From Sphingomonas sp. Leaf20 (GTDB lineage Bacteria > Pseudomonadota > Alphaproteobacteria > Sphingomonadales > Sphingomonadaceae): a stretch of DNA of 64,000 bases. Below are positions 36,741 to 46,630 of this stretch, in pieces. The translations under genes and the position numbers were made by a program. A model generated the notes under the pieces. The model saw only the letters and a program-made list of their open reading frames with translations, had not been told where the DNA came from and searched no databases. The stretch covers positions 311,695-375,694 of the forward strand of contig NZ_LMKN01000009.1 in assembly GCF_001421535.1 (NCBI RefSeq). Direction: 5' to 3'. Position 1 is the first letter of the stretch, and each line of letters starts with the position of its first letter.

Positions 36741-37907
36741 ATGAAGGTTGCTTCAACCGCTGCTGCCGCTCTGGCGATGGCCGTGCCGGCCGAAGCACAG
36801 GATCGTCCGTCGGTCGCACCCAGGAACATGCAGGCGATCGCGCCGGCGCTGGCGAGCTATACCGATCGGGTGTTGTTTGGCGACGTCTGGGTGCGTCCTC
36901 AACTGGCACCGCGAGACCGCAGCATCGTCACGTTGTCGGTGCTGATCGCGACCGGCAAAACCGCGCAGATGGCGAGCCATCTTGGTCGCGGTCTCGATAA
37001 TGGCATCAAGCCGACCGAGGTGGCGGGCATGGTGACGCAGCTCGCCTTCTACACCGGATGGCCAAACGCCGTCTCGGCCTTGAATGAGGTTGAGAAGGTG
37101 TTCGCCGCACGCCACGTCGATCTGCAATCACTCGCAGCAATCCCTCCGGCCACCGCGCCGCTTCCCAGCTCCGATGGCGCACGTGCCGCGACCGTTCAAA
37201 AGACGCTCGCGCCGATCGCACCCAAACTCGCCCAGCTCACCAACGACGTCGTGTTCGCCGACCTCTGGCGACGCACTGACCTGTCGCCCCGCGACCGTAG
37301 CCTCGTCACCATCGCCGCGCTCGCCGCGGGCGGCGACGGTGATCAGCTTACTTTCCACGTCCAACGTGGTCACGAGAATGGGCTGACCCAGGCGCAAGTC
37401 GTTGAAGCGCTGACCCACCTCGCTTTCTACGCGGGATGGCCGAAGGCGAACGCCGCGATTGGCATCGCGGGTAAGGTATTTGCCACAAAGGAAGTCGCCG
37501 TCATGACAACCGCCCAGATCGTTCATCCCGGCCAGGAGCCTAAGCCCGGCCCCGCCGGCTATTTCACCGGCAGCGTCTCGGTCGCATCGCCCTTCAAGGG
37601 AACCGGCGACGCCCGCCTTGGCGGCGCGACGGTGACGTTTCAGCTCGGTGCCCATACCAACTGGCACACACACCCGTTGGGGCAACTGCTCATCGTCACC
37701 GCGGGACACGGGTGGGTTCAAGTCGATGGCGAGGCTGCCAAGCCGATCGCGACAGGCGATACCGTCTTCATCTCGCCGGGCGTCAAGCACTGGCATGGTG
37801 CGGCTCGCGACACTGTGATGACGCACGTCGCAGTGTCGGAAGCGCTCGACGGTACGTCCGTGACCTGGCTCGAGCCGGTCGCGGGCGATCTATACAACAA
37901 GCTGTGA
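36741..37907 (+). CDS. Carboxymuconolactone decarboxylase-cupin fusion
   Basis: This 388-aa exported protein has a signal peptide (about 1-20, ending PAEAQD), two CMD domains (about 40-125 and 140-240), and a C-terminal cupin. CMD cues are APRDRSIVTLSVLIATGKTA, AFYTGWPNAVSAL, then SPRDRSLVTIAALAAGGDGD, AFYAGWPKAN. The cupin (about 270-388) has GAHTNWHTHPLGQLLIVTAG and SPGVKHWHGA. The cupin histidines imply a metal site. Its stop shares a base with a downstream ATG, and a strong coupling with paoA is likely. Confidence 0.9.
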   Translation: MKVASTAAAALAMAVPAEAQDRPSVAPRNMQAIAPALASYTDRVLFGDVWVRPQLAPRDRSIVTLSVLIATGKTAQMASHLGRGLDNGIKPTEVAGMVTQLAFYTGWPNAVSALNEVEKVFAARHVDLQSLAAIPPATAPLPSSDGARAATVQKTLAPIAPKLAQLTNDVVFADLWRRTDLSPRDRSLVTIAALAAGGDGDQLTFHVQRGHENGLTQAQVVEALTHLAFYAGWPKANAAIGIAGKVFATKEVAVMTTAQIVHPGQEPKPGPAGYFTGSVSVASPFKGTGDARLGGATVTFQLGAHTNWHTHPLGQLLIVTAGHGWVQVDGEAAKPIATGDTVFISPGVKHWHGAARDTVMTHVAVSEALDGTSVTWLEPVAGDLYNKL

Positions 37908-37921
37908 TGGGAGAGCCGGCG

Positions 37922-38548
37922 ATGATGTCCGAGATCGAAATGTCGAGGCGAGGCGTCCTCGCTGGCAGCGCTGCGACGGCCGCTCTGGTGGCGGCGCCAA
38001 ATGTGCAAGCACAACCTGCCAAGACGGCTGCGCCAGCAACCATGCAGGTATCGCTGACCGTCAACGGCAAGCGCCAAGACCTCACGCTCGACACGCGCAC
38101 GACGCTGCTCGACGCGCTCCGCGAGCATGTGAAGCTCACCGGCACGAAGAAGGGCTGCGATCACGGCCAGTGCGGCGCCTGTACGGTGCTGGTGAACGGG
38201 ACGCGGATCAATTCCTGCCTCAGCCTTGCCGTGCAGCATCAGGGCGACGCGATCACGACTATCGAAGGCTTGGGAACGCCGGACAAACTGCATCCGATGC
38301 AGGCGGCGTTCGTGAAGCATGACGGATACCAGTGCGGATATTGCACCCCCGGGCAGATCTGCTCGGCGGTCGCGGTTCTTGCTGAGATCAAGGCCGGCGT
38401 CCCGAGCCACGTTCAGGCTGACCTCACAACGAAGCCGCAGGCGACGAATATCGAAATGCGTGAGCGGATGAGCGGCAACATCTGCCGTTGCGGCGCATAC
38501 TCCAACATCGCCGAAGCGATGGCTGACGTTGCCGGGAGCAAGGCATGA
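37922..38548 (+). CDS. paoA: Aldehyde oxidoreductase 2Fe-2S subunit
   Basis: This 208-aa small subunit of a periplasmic molybdenum aldehyde oxidoreductase has a Tat-type signal ([17 protein letters not shown]) and two [2Fe-2S] motifs: [13 protein letters not shown]...NSC and [11 protein letters not shown]...[12 protein letters not shown] 37922 follows GGGAG; an ATG at 37907 overlapping the previous stop is possible. It forms an alpha-beta-gamma complex with the two next genes (PaoB, PaoC), passing electrons to an unknown acceptor. Confidence 0.92.
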   Translation: MMSEIEMSRRGVLAGSAATAALVAAPNVQAQPAKTAAPATMQVSLTVNGKRQDLTLDTRTTLLDALREHVKLTGTKKGCDHGQCGACTVLVNGTRINSCLSLAVQHQGDAITTIEGLGTPDKLHPMQAAFVKHDGYQCGYCTPGQICSAVAVLAEIKAGVPSHVQADLTTKPQATNIEMRERMSGNICRCGAYSNIAEAMADVAGSKA

Positions 38549-39498
38549 AAAGCTTTACGTACGAGCGCGCCAAGACGCCGGCCGATGCAGCAGCGGCGGT
38601 CGGCAACTTGCAGGGCGCGAAGTTTCTGGCTGGTGGCACTAACCTGCTCGACTTGATGAAGCTGGAGATCGAGACTCCAACCCATCTCGTCGACGTGCAG
38701 GATTTGCGCCTCGATCGCATCGAGAAGACCGAGCAGGGCGGGCTACGCATTGGCGCATTTGCGACCAATACTGCGCTGGCGGCTGACGAGCGCGTGCGGC
38801 GTGACTATGGCGTGCTAACTCGCGCGATCGTGGCCGGGGCGAGTGGTCAGCTTCGCAACAAGGCGACGACCGCGGGCAATCTGCTTCAGCGCACGCGCTG
38901 CCCGTATTTCTACGACACCAACCAGCCTTGCAACAAGCGCAAGCCCGGTTCAGGCTGTGCCGCGATTGGCGGCATTTCGCGGCAATTGGCGGTCATCGGA
39001 TCATCTGACCAATGTATCGCTACGTACCCCGGCGACATGGCTGTGGCGTTGCGGGTGCTGGATGCCAGCGTCGAGACGATCGCACCGAATGGGCAGACAC
39101 GATCGATACCAATCGCTGACTTCCACCGGCTTCCTGGTAACACCCCACACATCGATACCAACCTTGCCAAGGGTGAGCTGATCACGTCGGTAACGTTGCC
39201 GCGGCCGATCGGCGGGACGCATATCTATCGCAAGGTCCGTGATCGCGCCTCCTACGCGTTCGCACTCGTGTCTGTCGCGGCTGTCGTTCAAAAGGACGGT
39301 AGCGGTCGTGCCGCATTCGGCGGGGTTGCGCACAAGCCGTGGAGGGTCGAAGCCGCGGAAGCGGCGATGGCGCAAGGCGCTGCTACGGTGACGGCGCAGG
39401 CATTTGCAGGCGCCAAGCCGACGTCTGAGAACGCGTTCAAGCTATCGCTGGCCACCCGAGCGCTGGCGTCCACCCTATCGGAGGCACGGGCCGCATGA
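38545..39498 (+). CDS. paoB: Aldehyde oxidoreductase FAD-binding subunit
   Basis: This 317-aa FAD subunit has [15 protein letters not shown], the FAD loop and an inserted cysteine cluster [18 protein letters not shown]...GSGC, as in E. coli PaoB, which carries an extra [4Fe-4S]. The ATGA at 38545-38548 overlaps the paoA stop, and the next gene starts within its own stop region (39495). It transfers electrons between the molybdenum subunit and the FAD/Fe-S chain. Confidence 0.92.
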   Translation: MKSFTYERAKTPADAAAAVGNLQGAKFLAGGTNLLDLMKLEIETPTHLVDVQDLRLDRIEKTEQGGLRIGAFATNTALAADERVRRDYGVLTRAIVAGASGQLRNKATTAGNLLQRTRCPYFYDTNQPCNKRKPGSGCAAIGGISRQLAVIGSSDQCIATYPGDMAVALRVLDASVETIAPNGQTRSIPIADFHRLPGNTPHIDTNLAKGELITSVTLPRPIGGTHIYRKVRDRASYAFALVSVAAVVQKDGSGRAAFGGVAHKPWRVEAAEAAMAQGAATVTAQAFAGAKPTSENAFKLSLATRALASTLSEARAA

Positions 39499-41753
39499 AG
39501 TTCGACACGCCCGCGGGCATCAACCCCATCGATCGCGAGACGGTCATCGGCAAGCCGCATCCTCGTATCGAGGGGCCGCTCAAGACCACCGGCACGGCGG
39601 TCTACTCCTATGAGAACCATGCCGTCGCACCCAACGCTGCCTATGGCTACGTCGTTGGTGCCGGCATCGCCAAGGGCCGGATCGCGTCCATCAATGTTGC
39701 CGATGCGAAAGCGGCATCAGGCGTTCTCGCCGTTATTACGGCCGACAACGCCGGACCGGTAAAATCATCGGGCTTCTATGTCGCCAAGCCGCTCGCTGGC
39801 CCCGAGGTCGATCACTACCATCAGGCGATTGCTCTCGTGGTGGCGGACACGTTCGAGCAGGCGCGCGCCGCAGCCGGGCTGATCCGCGTCGACTACACGC
39901 GCGGCACGGGCGCGTTCGATCTTCCCGCCGCACGCGCCGGTGCCAAGCCCCACCAACGCCAGCCGGACGTCAGGATTGGTGATTTTGAGGGGGCCTTCGC
40001 CAAGGCGGCGGTCAAGGTCGATCAGACCTATACCACGCCTGATCAGAGCCACATGATGATGGAGCCGCACGCGACGATCGCGCGCTGGGACGGCGACGAA
40101 CTGACGCTCTGGTCGGCACAGCAGATCGTCGGCTGGGCGAGGCGAGATCTCGCTAACAAGATCGGCGTGCCGCAGGACAAGATCCGGATCGTCGCGACGT
40201 ACATTGGCGGCGGGTTCGGCGGTAAAGGCAGTATTTGTTCGGATGCCGTCCTTGCCTCGCTGGGCGCGCGGGCGACGGGGCGGGCGGTCAAGGTTGCGCT
40301 GCCACGCCCGCTGATGCCCAACAATACCACGCACCGTCCGGCCACCATCCAGCGTGTCCGCCTTGGTGCTGGCAAAGACGGTAAGCTGATCGCCATCGGG
40401 CACGAAAGTCTGTCGGGAAACCTGCCGGGCGGCGGGCCGGAGATCGCAGCTGCGCAGACAGAGTTGCTCTACGCTGGTGCAAACCGTCTCAACCTGACCC
40501 GGCTGGCCACGCTCGACCTGCCCGAGGGTAACGCCATGCGCGCGCCGGGTGAGGCATCCGGCATGATGGCGCTGGAAGTAGCGATGGACGAATTGGCGGA
40601 AAAGCTCGGCATGGACCCGGTGGAGCTGCGTATCATCAATGATACTCAGGTCGTGCCAAGCGACCCCGGCCGCGGCTCCGGAACTGATCCACAAGGCGCC
40701 AGCGGCAACCAAGGACCGCAAAGGCCAGCCGTGCGCCCTTTCTCGACCCGCGAATTGGTGCAATGCCTTCGTACCGGTGCGGACCGGTTCGGATGGAAGG
40801 CGCGCAATCCCAAGCCGGGCGCACGGCGCGACGGCAACTGGCTGATCGGCATGGGGATGGCGTCAGCAATCCGTGGCGCGCCGATCATCCCAGCGGGTGC
40901 GCGCGTGACGTTGGATGCCAAGGGTATGGTCACTGTCGAGAGCAACATGACCGACATGGGAACCGGCAGCTACACGATCATCGGGCAGACCACGGCCGAA
41001 ATGATGGGCCTGCCCCTAGAACGGATCATCGTGAAGCTCGCCGACACTCGTTTCCCCGAGGCGTTCGGTGGTGGTGGGCAAGCCGGGGCGGCAACTGCGA
41101 CCGCAGGTGTCTATGCCGCGTGCGTTAAATTGCGTGAGGCAGTTGCGACCTCGCTCGGTTTCAATTCCGGTGATGTCGAGTTCGCGGACGGGGAGGTGCG
41201 ATCGGGCAATCGCCGCGTGCCTTTAGCGGGTGCCGCGAAGGCCGGGCCGATCACGGCCGAGGACAAGATGGAATATGGCGACCTGTCAAAGCGTTATGAG
41301 CAGCAGACGTTCGGCGCACACTTCTGCGAAGTCGGCGTAGATGCCTGGACCGGCGAGATCCGTATTCGGCGCATGCTGGCAGTCTGCGCTGCCGGACGGA
41401 TACTCAACCCGACGACCGCACGAAGCCAGGTGATCGGTGGAATGGTCATGGGTGCCGGCGCTGCGCTGATGGAGGAACTGGCCGTCGACAAGCGGTTCGG
41501 TTTCTTCGTCAATCACGATCTGGCGGGCTACGAGGTACCGGTTCACGCCGACATTCCGCATCAGGACGTTTTTTTCTTGGATGAACTCGACCCGACGATG
41601 TCGCCATTAAAGGCCAAGGGTGTTGGTGAGCTGGGCATCTCCGGCGTCGCGCCGGCGATCGCCAATGCCATCTACAACGCGACCGGCATTCGTGTTCGGG
41701 AGTACCCGCTCACGCTGGACAAGCATCTCGACAAGCTTCCGCAGATTGCATGA
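39495..41753 (+). CDS. paoC: Aldehyde oxidoreductase molybdopterin subunit
   Basis: This 752-aa catalytic subunit has molybdopterin and substrate motifs including [51 protein letters not shown] and the catalytic Glu in [12 protein letters not shown]. It would oxidise aldehydes to acids in the periplasm. The E. coli locus has a fourth gene (paoD) for cofactor insertion and sulphuration, not seen here, so maturation probably uses a gene elsewhere. A 30-nt hairpin follows at 41773-41802. Confidence 0.93.
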   Translation: MKFDTPAGINPIDRETVIGKPHPRIEGPLKTTGTAVYSYENHAVAPNAAYGYVVGAGIAKGRIASINVADAKAASGVLAVITADNAGPVKSSGFYVAKPLAGPEVDHYHQAIALVVADTFEQARAAAGLIRVDYTRGTGAFDLPAARAGAKPHQRQPDVRIGDFEGAFAKAAVKVDQTYTTPDQSHMMMEPHATIARWDGDELTLWSAQQIVGWARRDLANKIGVPQDKIRIVATYIGGGFGGKGSICSDAVLASLGARATGRAVKVALPRPLMPNNTTHRPATIQRVRLGAGKDGKLIAIGHESLSGNLPGGGPEIAAAQTELLYAGANRLNLTRLATLDLPEGNAMRAPGEASGMMALEVAMDELAEKLGMDPVELRIINDTQVVPSDPGRGSGTDPQGASGNQGPQRPAVRPFSTRELVQCLRTGADRFGWKARNPKPGARRDGNWLIGMGMASAIRGAPIIPAGARVTLDAKGMVTVESNMTDMGTGSYTIIGQTTAEMMGLPLERIIVKLADTRFPEAFGGGGQAGAATATAGVYAACVKLREAVATSLGFNSGDVEFADGEVRSGNRRVPLAGAAKAGPITAEDKMEYGDLSKRYEQQTFGAHFCEVGVDAWTGEIRIRRMLAVCAAGRILNPTTARSQVIGGMVMGAGAALMEELAVDKRFGFFVNHDLAGYEVPVHADIPHQDVFFLDELDPTMSPLKAKGVGELGISGVAPAIANAIYNATGIRVREYPLTLDKHLDKLPQIA

Positions 41754-41772
41754 GCGGTTCGCGGCAGCACGG

Positions 41773-41802
41773 GTGGCAGGAGCGCTGCACGCGCCCTGCC
41801 AC
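41773..41802 (+). terminator. Hairpin after paoC, terminator-like
   Basis: GTGGCAGG and CCTGCCAC form an 8-bp stem around a GC-rich loop, 20 bp after the paoC stop. There is no T-run, so intrinsic termination is uncertain. Confidence 0.35.
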
Positions 41803-42251
41803 TGTGCGGTGAGCGCCTCATGACGAACACGGCAGGTATATCGAGGCGGGTCATGCTCGGCGCACTATGATCCTCGGCGTGCGCCGCAAATGTTTAGAAG
41901 AATGAGACAAGGCTCGTGAAGCACGCGCGAATGCTTGTCGCCTATTTCACGCGATCATGGATCACCCAGGTGAGGATCGCACCAACCGCGCGGACAGCCT
42001 AAGAAGCGCAACATTGGTGCACGGTTGCAGGAAGTCAGCGTAGAGAGTGTCTTGTTCCTGTGAAGGGAACTGGCTCACGGCAGCGGCGTGGCGCAACTGG
42101 TCGACACTGCTGTTGCGCGGTAGTGCATGAAGCTGCCGCCGGTGGATGGCTTGGGAGGCAATTTGCTAGGCTGTTTGACCCTACCCGGGTCAATACATGA
42201 ATAAACTCTTTTAGGACTTCGGGCCCTATTATTCAGGCGGCTCTGGCGCTC
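41803..42251. other. Gene-free region after the pao operon
   Basis: About 450 bp with stop codons in all frames and no recognisable gene or repeat. It separates the oxidoreductase cargo from a stretch of decayed mobile DNA. Confidence 0.4.
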
Positions 42252-42283
42252 TGTGACGGGCACTAGTCATCGTGCCCGTCACA
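42252..42283 (-). terminator. 12-bp perfect hairpin behind a hypothetical gene
   Basis: TGTGACGGGCAC pairs fully with GTGCCCGTCACA around an 8-nt loop. It starts 8 bp past the stop of the minus-strand gene at 42291. No T-run follows, so it may be a terminator or RNA stabiliser. Confidence 0.5.
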
Positions 42284-42290
42284 CCCGAAC

Positions 42291-42590
42291 TTACTCCTCG
42301 GGTGGCAAGTGTTCCCACCCCTCATTGATGTCGTAATCGACGAGTCCTTCGCGGCGCTCTCGCAGTAGGGACCAAGTTGACTGCGACGCTAATGGTGAAT
42401 GGCATATCCAAGCACTGGTCACATTGGATACCATTAACATCGTACCTGCAATCAGCTCTTCATCTTCTAAGATCGCCATTTCCATCGCACGTCGTAAAGA
42501 GGTTGCGACAACGTGACGTATGAACACTGGTCCCGGTATATCGATTTGATAGATTTGATAGCTTTCCCGTTGATGCTTTTCGTTTGACAT
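42291..42590 (-). CDS. Hypothetical protein (99 aa), paralogue A
   Basis: This 99-aa soluble protein of unknown function contains YQIYQIDIPGPVFI, ATSLRRAMEMAILEDEE, VTSAWICHSPLASQS and ends EGLVDYDINEGWEHLP. It is exactly as long as, and similar to, the protein at 44072-44371, which ends EGVVSYDAEDGWAYDA. A decayed IS3 element lies between the two genes. A longer start is possible, but ATG 42590 matches the paralogue. Base composition here is lower in GC than the neighbours. Confidence 0.55.
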   Translation of the reverse strand: MSNEKHQRESYQIYQIDIPGPVFIRHVVATSLRRAMEMAILEDEELIAGTMLMVSNVTSAWICHSPLASQSTWSLLRERREGLVDYDINEGWEHLPPEE

Positions 42591-43025
42591 ATTGCAATAT
42601 CCAGCGACCTTAATTGGTCCAGCTAGGTATTGCATTAACTAGATTGCATGTCGGGTGGCATCATATGAAGTCATGCTCTAAGTCTTTGATCAATTTGCGC
42701 TCGCTCTTCGCAGTCGATCTCAAACTTCGAGCTTTTCATGGGCACGTTCGTCATTGTTGAGGTCACCTTCCACTGCGCATAGTCGGGAGCAAACCGGAGT
42801 TTCCAGGCTTCGCACACTTGGAACCCGCTGTTTTGACTGTCTCGACGTCGAGATGAGAAACTCGGCCACGGGCGCTCCGAGCAGCGCTATATGGCATCGA
42901 GTCTGACCGACGTAGAGGTTGCGCCTGCAACAAGACGCTGCGCCTACTTTGAGCACTGAACCGCATTGCCGCGCTTCGCGCTGATCGCCATGGTTTAAGC
43001 TGCTGCCGGGCCCATGGACACGAAG
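42591..43025. other. Region without recognisable gene
   Basis: About 430 bp of lower-GC DNA with no coding signal I trust. A short minus-strand frame at 42720-42956 is cysteine-rich and unlike a protein. The IS remnant begins at its right side. Confidence 0.35.
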
Positions 43026-43860
43026 TTAGGCTACATGCGTTTGCCCCTCGAAGTCCATGGGGCTGAGATAGCCCAGCGTCGAGTGCCGGCGTGTCGGGTT
43101 GTAGAAGCGCTCGATATAGTCCAACACGTCAGCCTTCGCGTGATTGCGCGTTTGATATGTCTTCCGGCTGATCCGTCTGGTCTTCCTCGACGAGAAGAAG
43201 CTCTCCATTGCCGCGTTGTCTCAGACGTTGCCCGACCGGCTCATTGAGCAGGTGACGCCATTGTCGGCCATCAACCGCTGAAACTGCTCGCTCGTGTATT
43301 GGCTGCCCTGGTCCGAGTGATGCAGCAGGGCGTCGGGTCTTCCGCGTCGCCAGATCGCCATCATAAGCGCATCGGTAACGAGCTGAGTAGTCATGGTGTC
43401 GCCCCTCGACCATCCGACCACGCGGCGCGAGAACAGGTCGATGACGACAGCGACGTAGAGCCACCCTTCGGCCGTCCAGATGTAGGTGAAGTCGGCGATC
43501 CACCTCTGGTTGGGCGCCTCGGCGGTGCACTGGCGGTCGAGGATGTTGTCGGCGATGACCGACCGCAGGCCGTCGTCCTTGGGCAGGCCACGACGTCGCG
43601 GACGGGCCCTCAGGCCATGGCCACGCATCAGCCGTTCGATGCGATGCAGACCACATGAAAGGCCTTCGGCCAGAAGGTCGTGCCAGACGCGCCGCGCGCC
43701 GTAGGTGGGATAGTTGGAGATGAAGCTCGCGCGGACTCTGGCGCCGAACTCTTCATCGCTACAAGTGCGCTTGCTGGGCGCCCGAACTAGCCAGGCGTGA
43801 AAGCCGCAGCAGCTCATACGTGCGGATTGAGTGGCTGCGCTGTCTTGCGAGCCTTGCCCC
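43026..43860 (-). pseudogene. IS3-family transposase remnant (orfB)
   Basis: This is a DDE integrase-type transposase fragment: CGFHAWLVRAPSKRTCSDEE, NYPTYGARRVWHDLL, RWIADFTYIW (Asp), LHHSDQGSQYTSEQF (Asp), AMESFF (Glu) and YNPTRRHSTLGYLSP. The codon for Trp in SGNV(W)DNAAMESFF is TGA, splitting the frame. The N-terminus is degraded, orfA is absent and I could not find terminal inverted repeats. It is therefore not active. Confidence 0.85.
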
Positions 43861-44071
43861 ACCATTTCCGAGCCTCCTGTTGGCGCGGACCGCCTCGGAA
43901 GGCGGCCGGTTGCGTGGCGCAACCAACCGCCATGCCTCACTTTCGCTGTTTCTACACCGAGCCGTCGTTTGCCGGAGGGTGGCTTGGCGTGCGCCAAGCA
44001 TCACAAAGACGGGAACCTGGCACATCACCACCGCGGTATTCAGCCGTCAGCCACCTAAATCGAGCGTTGAT

Positions 44072-44371
44072 TCAGCGCAGGGCGTCGTAAGCCCAGCCGT
44101 CCTCGGCGTCATAAGATACCACGCCTTCTACCCTTCCCGAGATCAGCGCTTGAACATGCGATGCGGCTATCGGTGAAAGCGCTACGAACTCATCTGTGAC
44201 GTCGATAACGACAGTCCCCGGTGAATCTGGCACCGGGGGCCGACCGTAAGTTGCGAGTGCCGCAGCACGCTCGGGCGCCCTAGCTGCCACGATCACCGGA
44301 GGGATCCATGTCTCGTAGCTCACCTGATAGAGCCTTAGCGACGCGGTTGATGGAGGTAAGTTGTCGAGCAT
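44072..44371 (-). CDS. Hypothetical protein (99 aa), paralogue B
   Basis: This 99-aa protein resembles the 42291-42590 product: LRLYQVSYETWIPP, VTDEFVALSPIAASH, and RVEGVVSYDAEDGWAYD at the end. AAGGTGA precedes ATG 44371. The pair brackets an IS3 remnant. No family is recognised. The small acidic fold and tandem occurrence suggest immunity-type or antitoxin-like proteins, but this is only a guess. Confidence 0.55.
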   Translation of the reverse strand: MLDNLPPSTASLRLYQVSYETWIPPVIVAARAPERAAALATYGRPPVPDSPGTVVIDVTDEFVALSPIAASHVQALISGRVEGVVSYDAEDGWAYDALR

Positions 44372-44732
44372 TATGTCACCTTGGTTTAACGTTGACGATC
44401 GGTGATTGCATGCCTGACGGTGGGATGCGGGTGGCATCGAGTTGCGTCTAAATCATCAAAAACGTGCAACTATTTGACAACTAAACGCAACCTCGCGGGG
44501 TGCTGATCTAGGTGTGGGAGCAAATGGTAGTCGCGTTGCCTGGACATTCCTGGATGTTCTTGGACGATCGAGCTTGATGGTTTCCGCTGCGCGCGCAGTA
44601 AGTGAATTGGTATGGCTCGACAGAACGCCGGGTGTAAAACGCGGCCATGACGATACGTATGATGCGTGCCACGACGATGCCGACCGATACGCGGTGGCGA
44701 TCGAAAACGAGTCGACCTTGAGGTGCGGTAGT
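44372..44732. other. Region without recognisable gene
   Basis: About 360 bp with no convincing gene. The frame open upstream of the phosphatase-like GTG does not look protein-like. It should contain the promoter for that gene and for the paralogue. Confidence 0.35.
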
Positions 44733-45062
44733 GTGAAGAAGATTCTGTTCGTGTGCAGCCAAAACCGCCTCCGTAGCCCGACCGCCGAACAGGTTGTCGC
44801 GTCGCGCCCCGATCTCGAGGTCGACTCCGCTGGTACGAACAACGAGGCAGAGAACCCGCTGACCTCGGAGCTGGTCAGGTGGGCCGATGTCATCGTCGTG
44901 ATGGAGAAAATCCACCGCCGGAAGGTGCAGCAACGGTTTCGATCGTCGCTCAACGGCAAGCGCCTGAACTGTCTCGACATACCGGACGACTATGCGTTCA
45001 TGGTCCTGGCGTTGATAACGCCTCGGCACGCCCGACTGGATCGCCACCTTCCCATTAGTTGA
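44733..45062 (+). CDS. Low-molecular-weight tyrosine-phosphatase-like protein
   Basis: This 109-aa protein starts with VKKILFVCSQNRLRSPTAEQ. The phosphatase P-loop is altered: the usual C-x5-R-S reads CSQNRLRS. It continues SAGTNNEAENPLT and VIVVMEKIHRRKVQ...RFRSSLNGKRLNCLDIPDDYAFM, matching the short LMW-PTP-like group. After DDYAFM the sequence (VLALITPRHARL) departs from family pattern (DPAL...), probably through small indels, so the C-terminus may be damaged. GTG start with GAGGTG upstream. Confidence 0.75.
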   Translation: MKKILFVCSQNRLRSPTAEQVVASRPDLEVDSAGTNNEAENPLTSELVRWADVIVVMEKIHRRKVQQRFRSSLNGKRLNCLDIPDDYAFMVLALITPRHARLDRHLPIS

Positions 45063-45184
45063 ATAGTCAAACCGCCGAGACTGGTAGTGGCACTGGAGAT
45101 TTAGAGGTGAGGGGCGGGATCATTTCCATGATGATGTTACCGGTCGAGATCTTGAAGCTTCTATCACTGAGCACCAACACCAAT

Positions 45185-45249
45185 ATTCCTGATCGGGAAT
45201 AATGGTGGTCGCGCTGGCGTATATATTCGCTATCTTCCCGATCAGGATG
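45185..45249 (+). promoter_or_regulatory. Twin palindromic operators for HipB
   Basis: Two copies of a 13-bp core, TTCCCGATCAGGA, occur in opposite orientation, at 45235-45247 and (reverse complement) 45187-45199. Each sits in a near-palindrome (site 1 ATTCCTGATCGGGAAT), with centres 49 bp apart. The second overlaps the hipB start. This matches autoregulated hipBA promoters in layout. Confidence 0.6.
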
Positions 45250-45471
45250 ATATTCAAAAGCTTCGCCACCACGTATGAACTCGGCGCCGCAGTCCGAGCC
45301 GCCCGCAAGGCGCAAGGCTTGCGCCAGGAGGAACTCGCCGGTGTAGCGGGCGTGGGCACGCGGTTCGTGAACGAGCTCGAAGCGGACAAGCGGACCATCC
45401 AGCTTGGCAAGGCGATGGCGGTCCTTGCCGCACTGGGGTTGATGTTGAGCCTCGATGGCCTGGAGCCTTGA
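45247..45471 (+). CDS. hipB: HipB-like XRE antitoxin
   Basis: This 74-aa helix-turn-helix antitoxin reads LGAAVRAARKAQGLRQEELAGVAGVG, then RFVNELEADKRTIQLGKAM, ending LGLMLSLDGLEP. It lies directly before the broken hipA (TTGA overlap at 45468-45471). ATG 45247 is embedded in operator 2. It looks intact and could still repress its own promoter, acting as an orphan repressor. Confidence 0.85.
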   Translation: MIFKSFATTYELGAAVRAARKAQGLRQEELAGVAGVGTRFVNELEADKRTIQLGKAMAVLAALGLMLSLDGLEP

Positions 45472-46218
45472 CCGACCGCGCGCTTGTCGTGTCGTGGGAC
45501 CAGAATATCGTTGGCCTGCTGACGCAGGACCGCAGTGGCGATCTGAGCTTTGTATATAACCCCGCGTGGGTAAGCGATGACAACAGGCCGTTGTCGCGCT
45601 CCCTGCCGCTACGCGATGAGCCCTTCAACCGCGCGGCCTGCCGTCCGTTCTTCGGAGGATTGCTGCCCGAAGCCGACCAGCGACAAGGCGCCGCGGCTTC
45701 ATCAGGAGGACGCGTGTCAGGCGCCGGGCGTACCACCGGAGCGTAAGTACGCAGCGGAAGGCGGTCCAGCGTTCCGTGGCCTGTTCACGCTCACGCGGGG
45801 CTATGTCAGGGTACCGGCTTCGGCAGTGTTGAACCTGGTTAGTGTGGCGATCTTCAATCTTGTGATCGGCAACGCAGACGCCCACGGCAAAAACTTCTCG
45901 TTCGTGCTAGACGACCTTGGACCGCGGCTGGCACCGTTCTATGATTTGCTCTCGACGATCCATTGGCCTGCGTTAGCATCACGCATGGCCATGAGGCTGG
46001 GAAGCGCGGGCACGATCGACGAGGTTAGAATAGATACATAGAAGGCATTCGCAGAGAGCGCAGGGATCACCTATCCCTTGCTTCGGCAAAGGATCGCGCG
46101 GGTCACGACATCACTCATGGATGCTATCGACACGATGCCTTCGGGTACCGCGGTTGGTGAAGCCCTGGCCAAGATGGTGATGATCCCCGCAGACCGGGTT
46201 CGCTATAGCGTCGCGTGA
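45468..46218 (+). pseudogene. hipA: hipA toxin, internally deleted and disrupted
   Basis: The N-terminus (VSWDQNIVGLLTQDRSGDLS, FFGGLLPEADQR) runs into a frame change at about 45.68 kb. The C-terminal part then appears in another frame (RLHQEDACQAPGVPPERKYA, FNLVIGNADAHGKNFS, LAPFYDLLSTIHWPALAS). Only about 250 codons remain of the usual ~420, so a central block has been lost. A TAG after EVRIDT interrupts the remaining C-terminus, which then runs to 46218. Kinase function is gone. Confidence 0.85.
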
Positions 46219-46630
46219 GATCGTGAAGTGTCCTTGTGACAACAGCCGACGCGCAGGCACCTCGACTTCGTCAAGGTGCGATGGCCAGCCACCGTTTCAC
46301 GGCGTCAAGCCATAGGCGATTTGCGATTTGGAGGATTCCCGCTTTGCGTGGATCCTAGCGCGTTGCTCACGTCCGGTCAGGTATGTGCCGACTGCGTCGG
46401 CACGAGGCTGCACCTTCGCTTCGCTGCGGCTTGCCTTGTTATTTTAAGGTGATTTGAAGCTGAATGCGATTGGCAATATCTTACGAATGCCCGCCGGCGA
46501 AACACCGGCAGGTTGGTAAGATGGAAACGTCTTGCCCTTGCCTAGCGGTGCATCGGCGTGAGCTGGGCGCACCGACGAACAAGCGGTCCCCAACGAGTAT
46601 GTATCGAGCGGAAGGCTCGTGGATGGACGG
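46219..46630. other. Region without recognisable gene
   Basis: About 410 bp with no recognisable protein, RNA or repeat. It separates the hipBA remnant from the minus-strand XRE-HUH pair. Confidence 0.35.

Noticed and set aside
42720..42966. Short minus-strand frames between the paralogue and the IS remnant
   Set aside because: Cysteine/arginine-rich and overlapping each other; no ribosome site or conserved look.
43759..44090. Possible orfA of the IS3 element
   Set aside because: Open frames here do not show the expected helix-turn-helix or leucine zipper of IS3 orfA; taken as decayed sequence.
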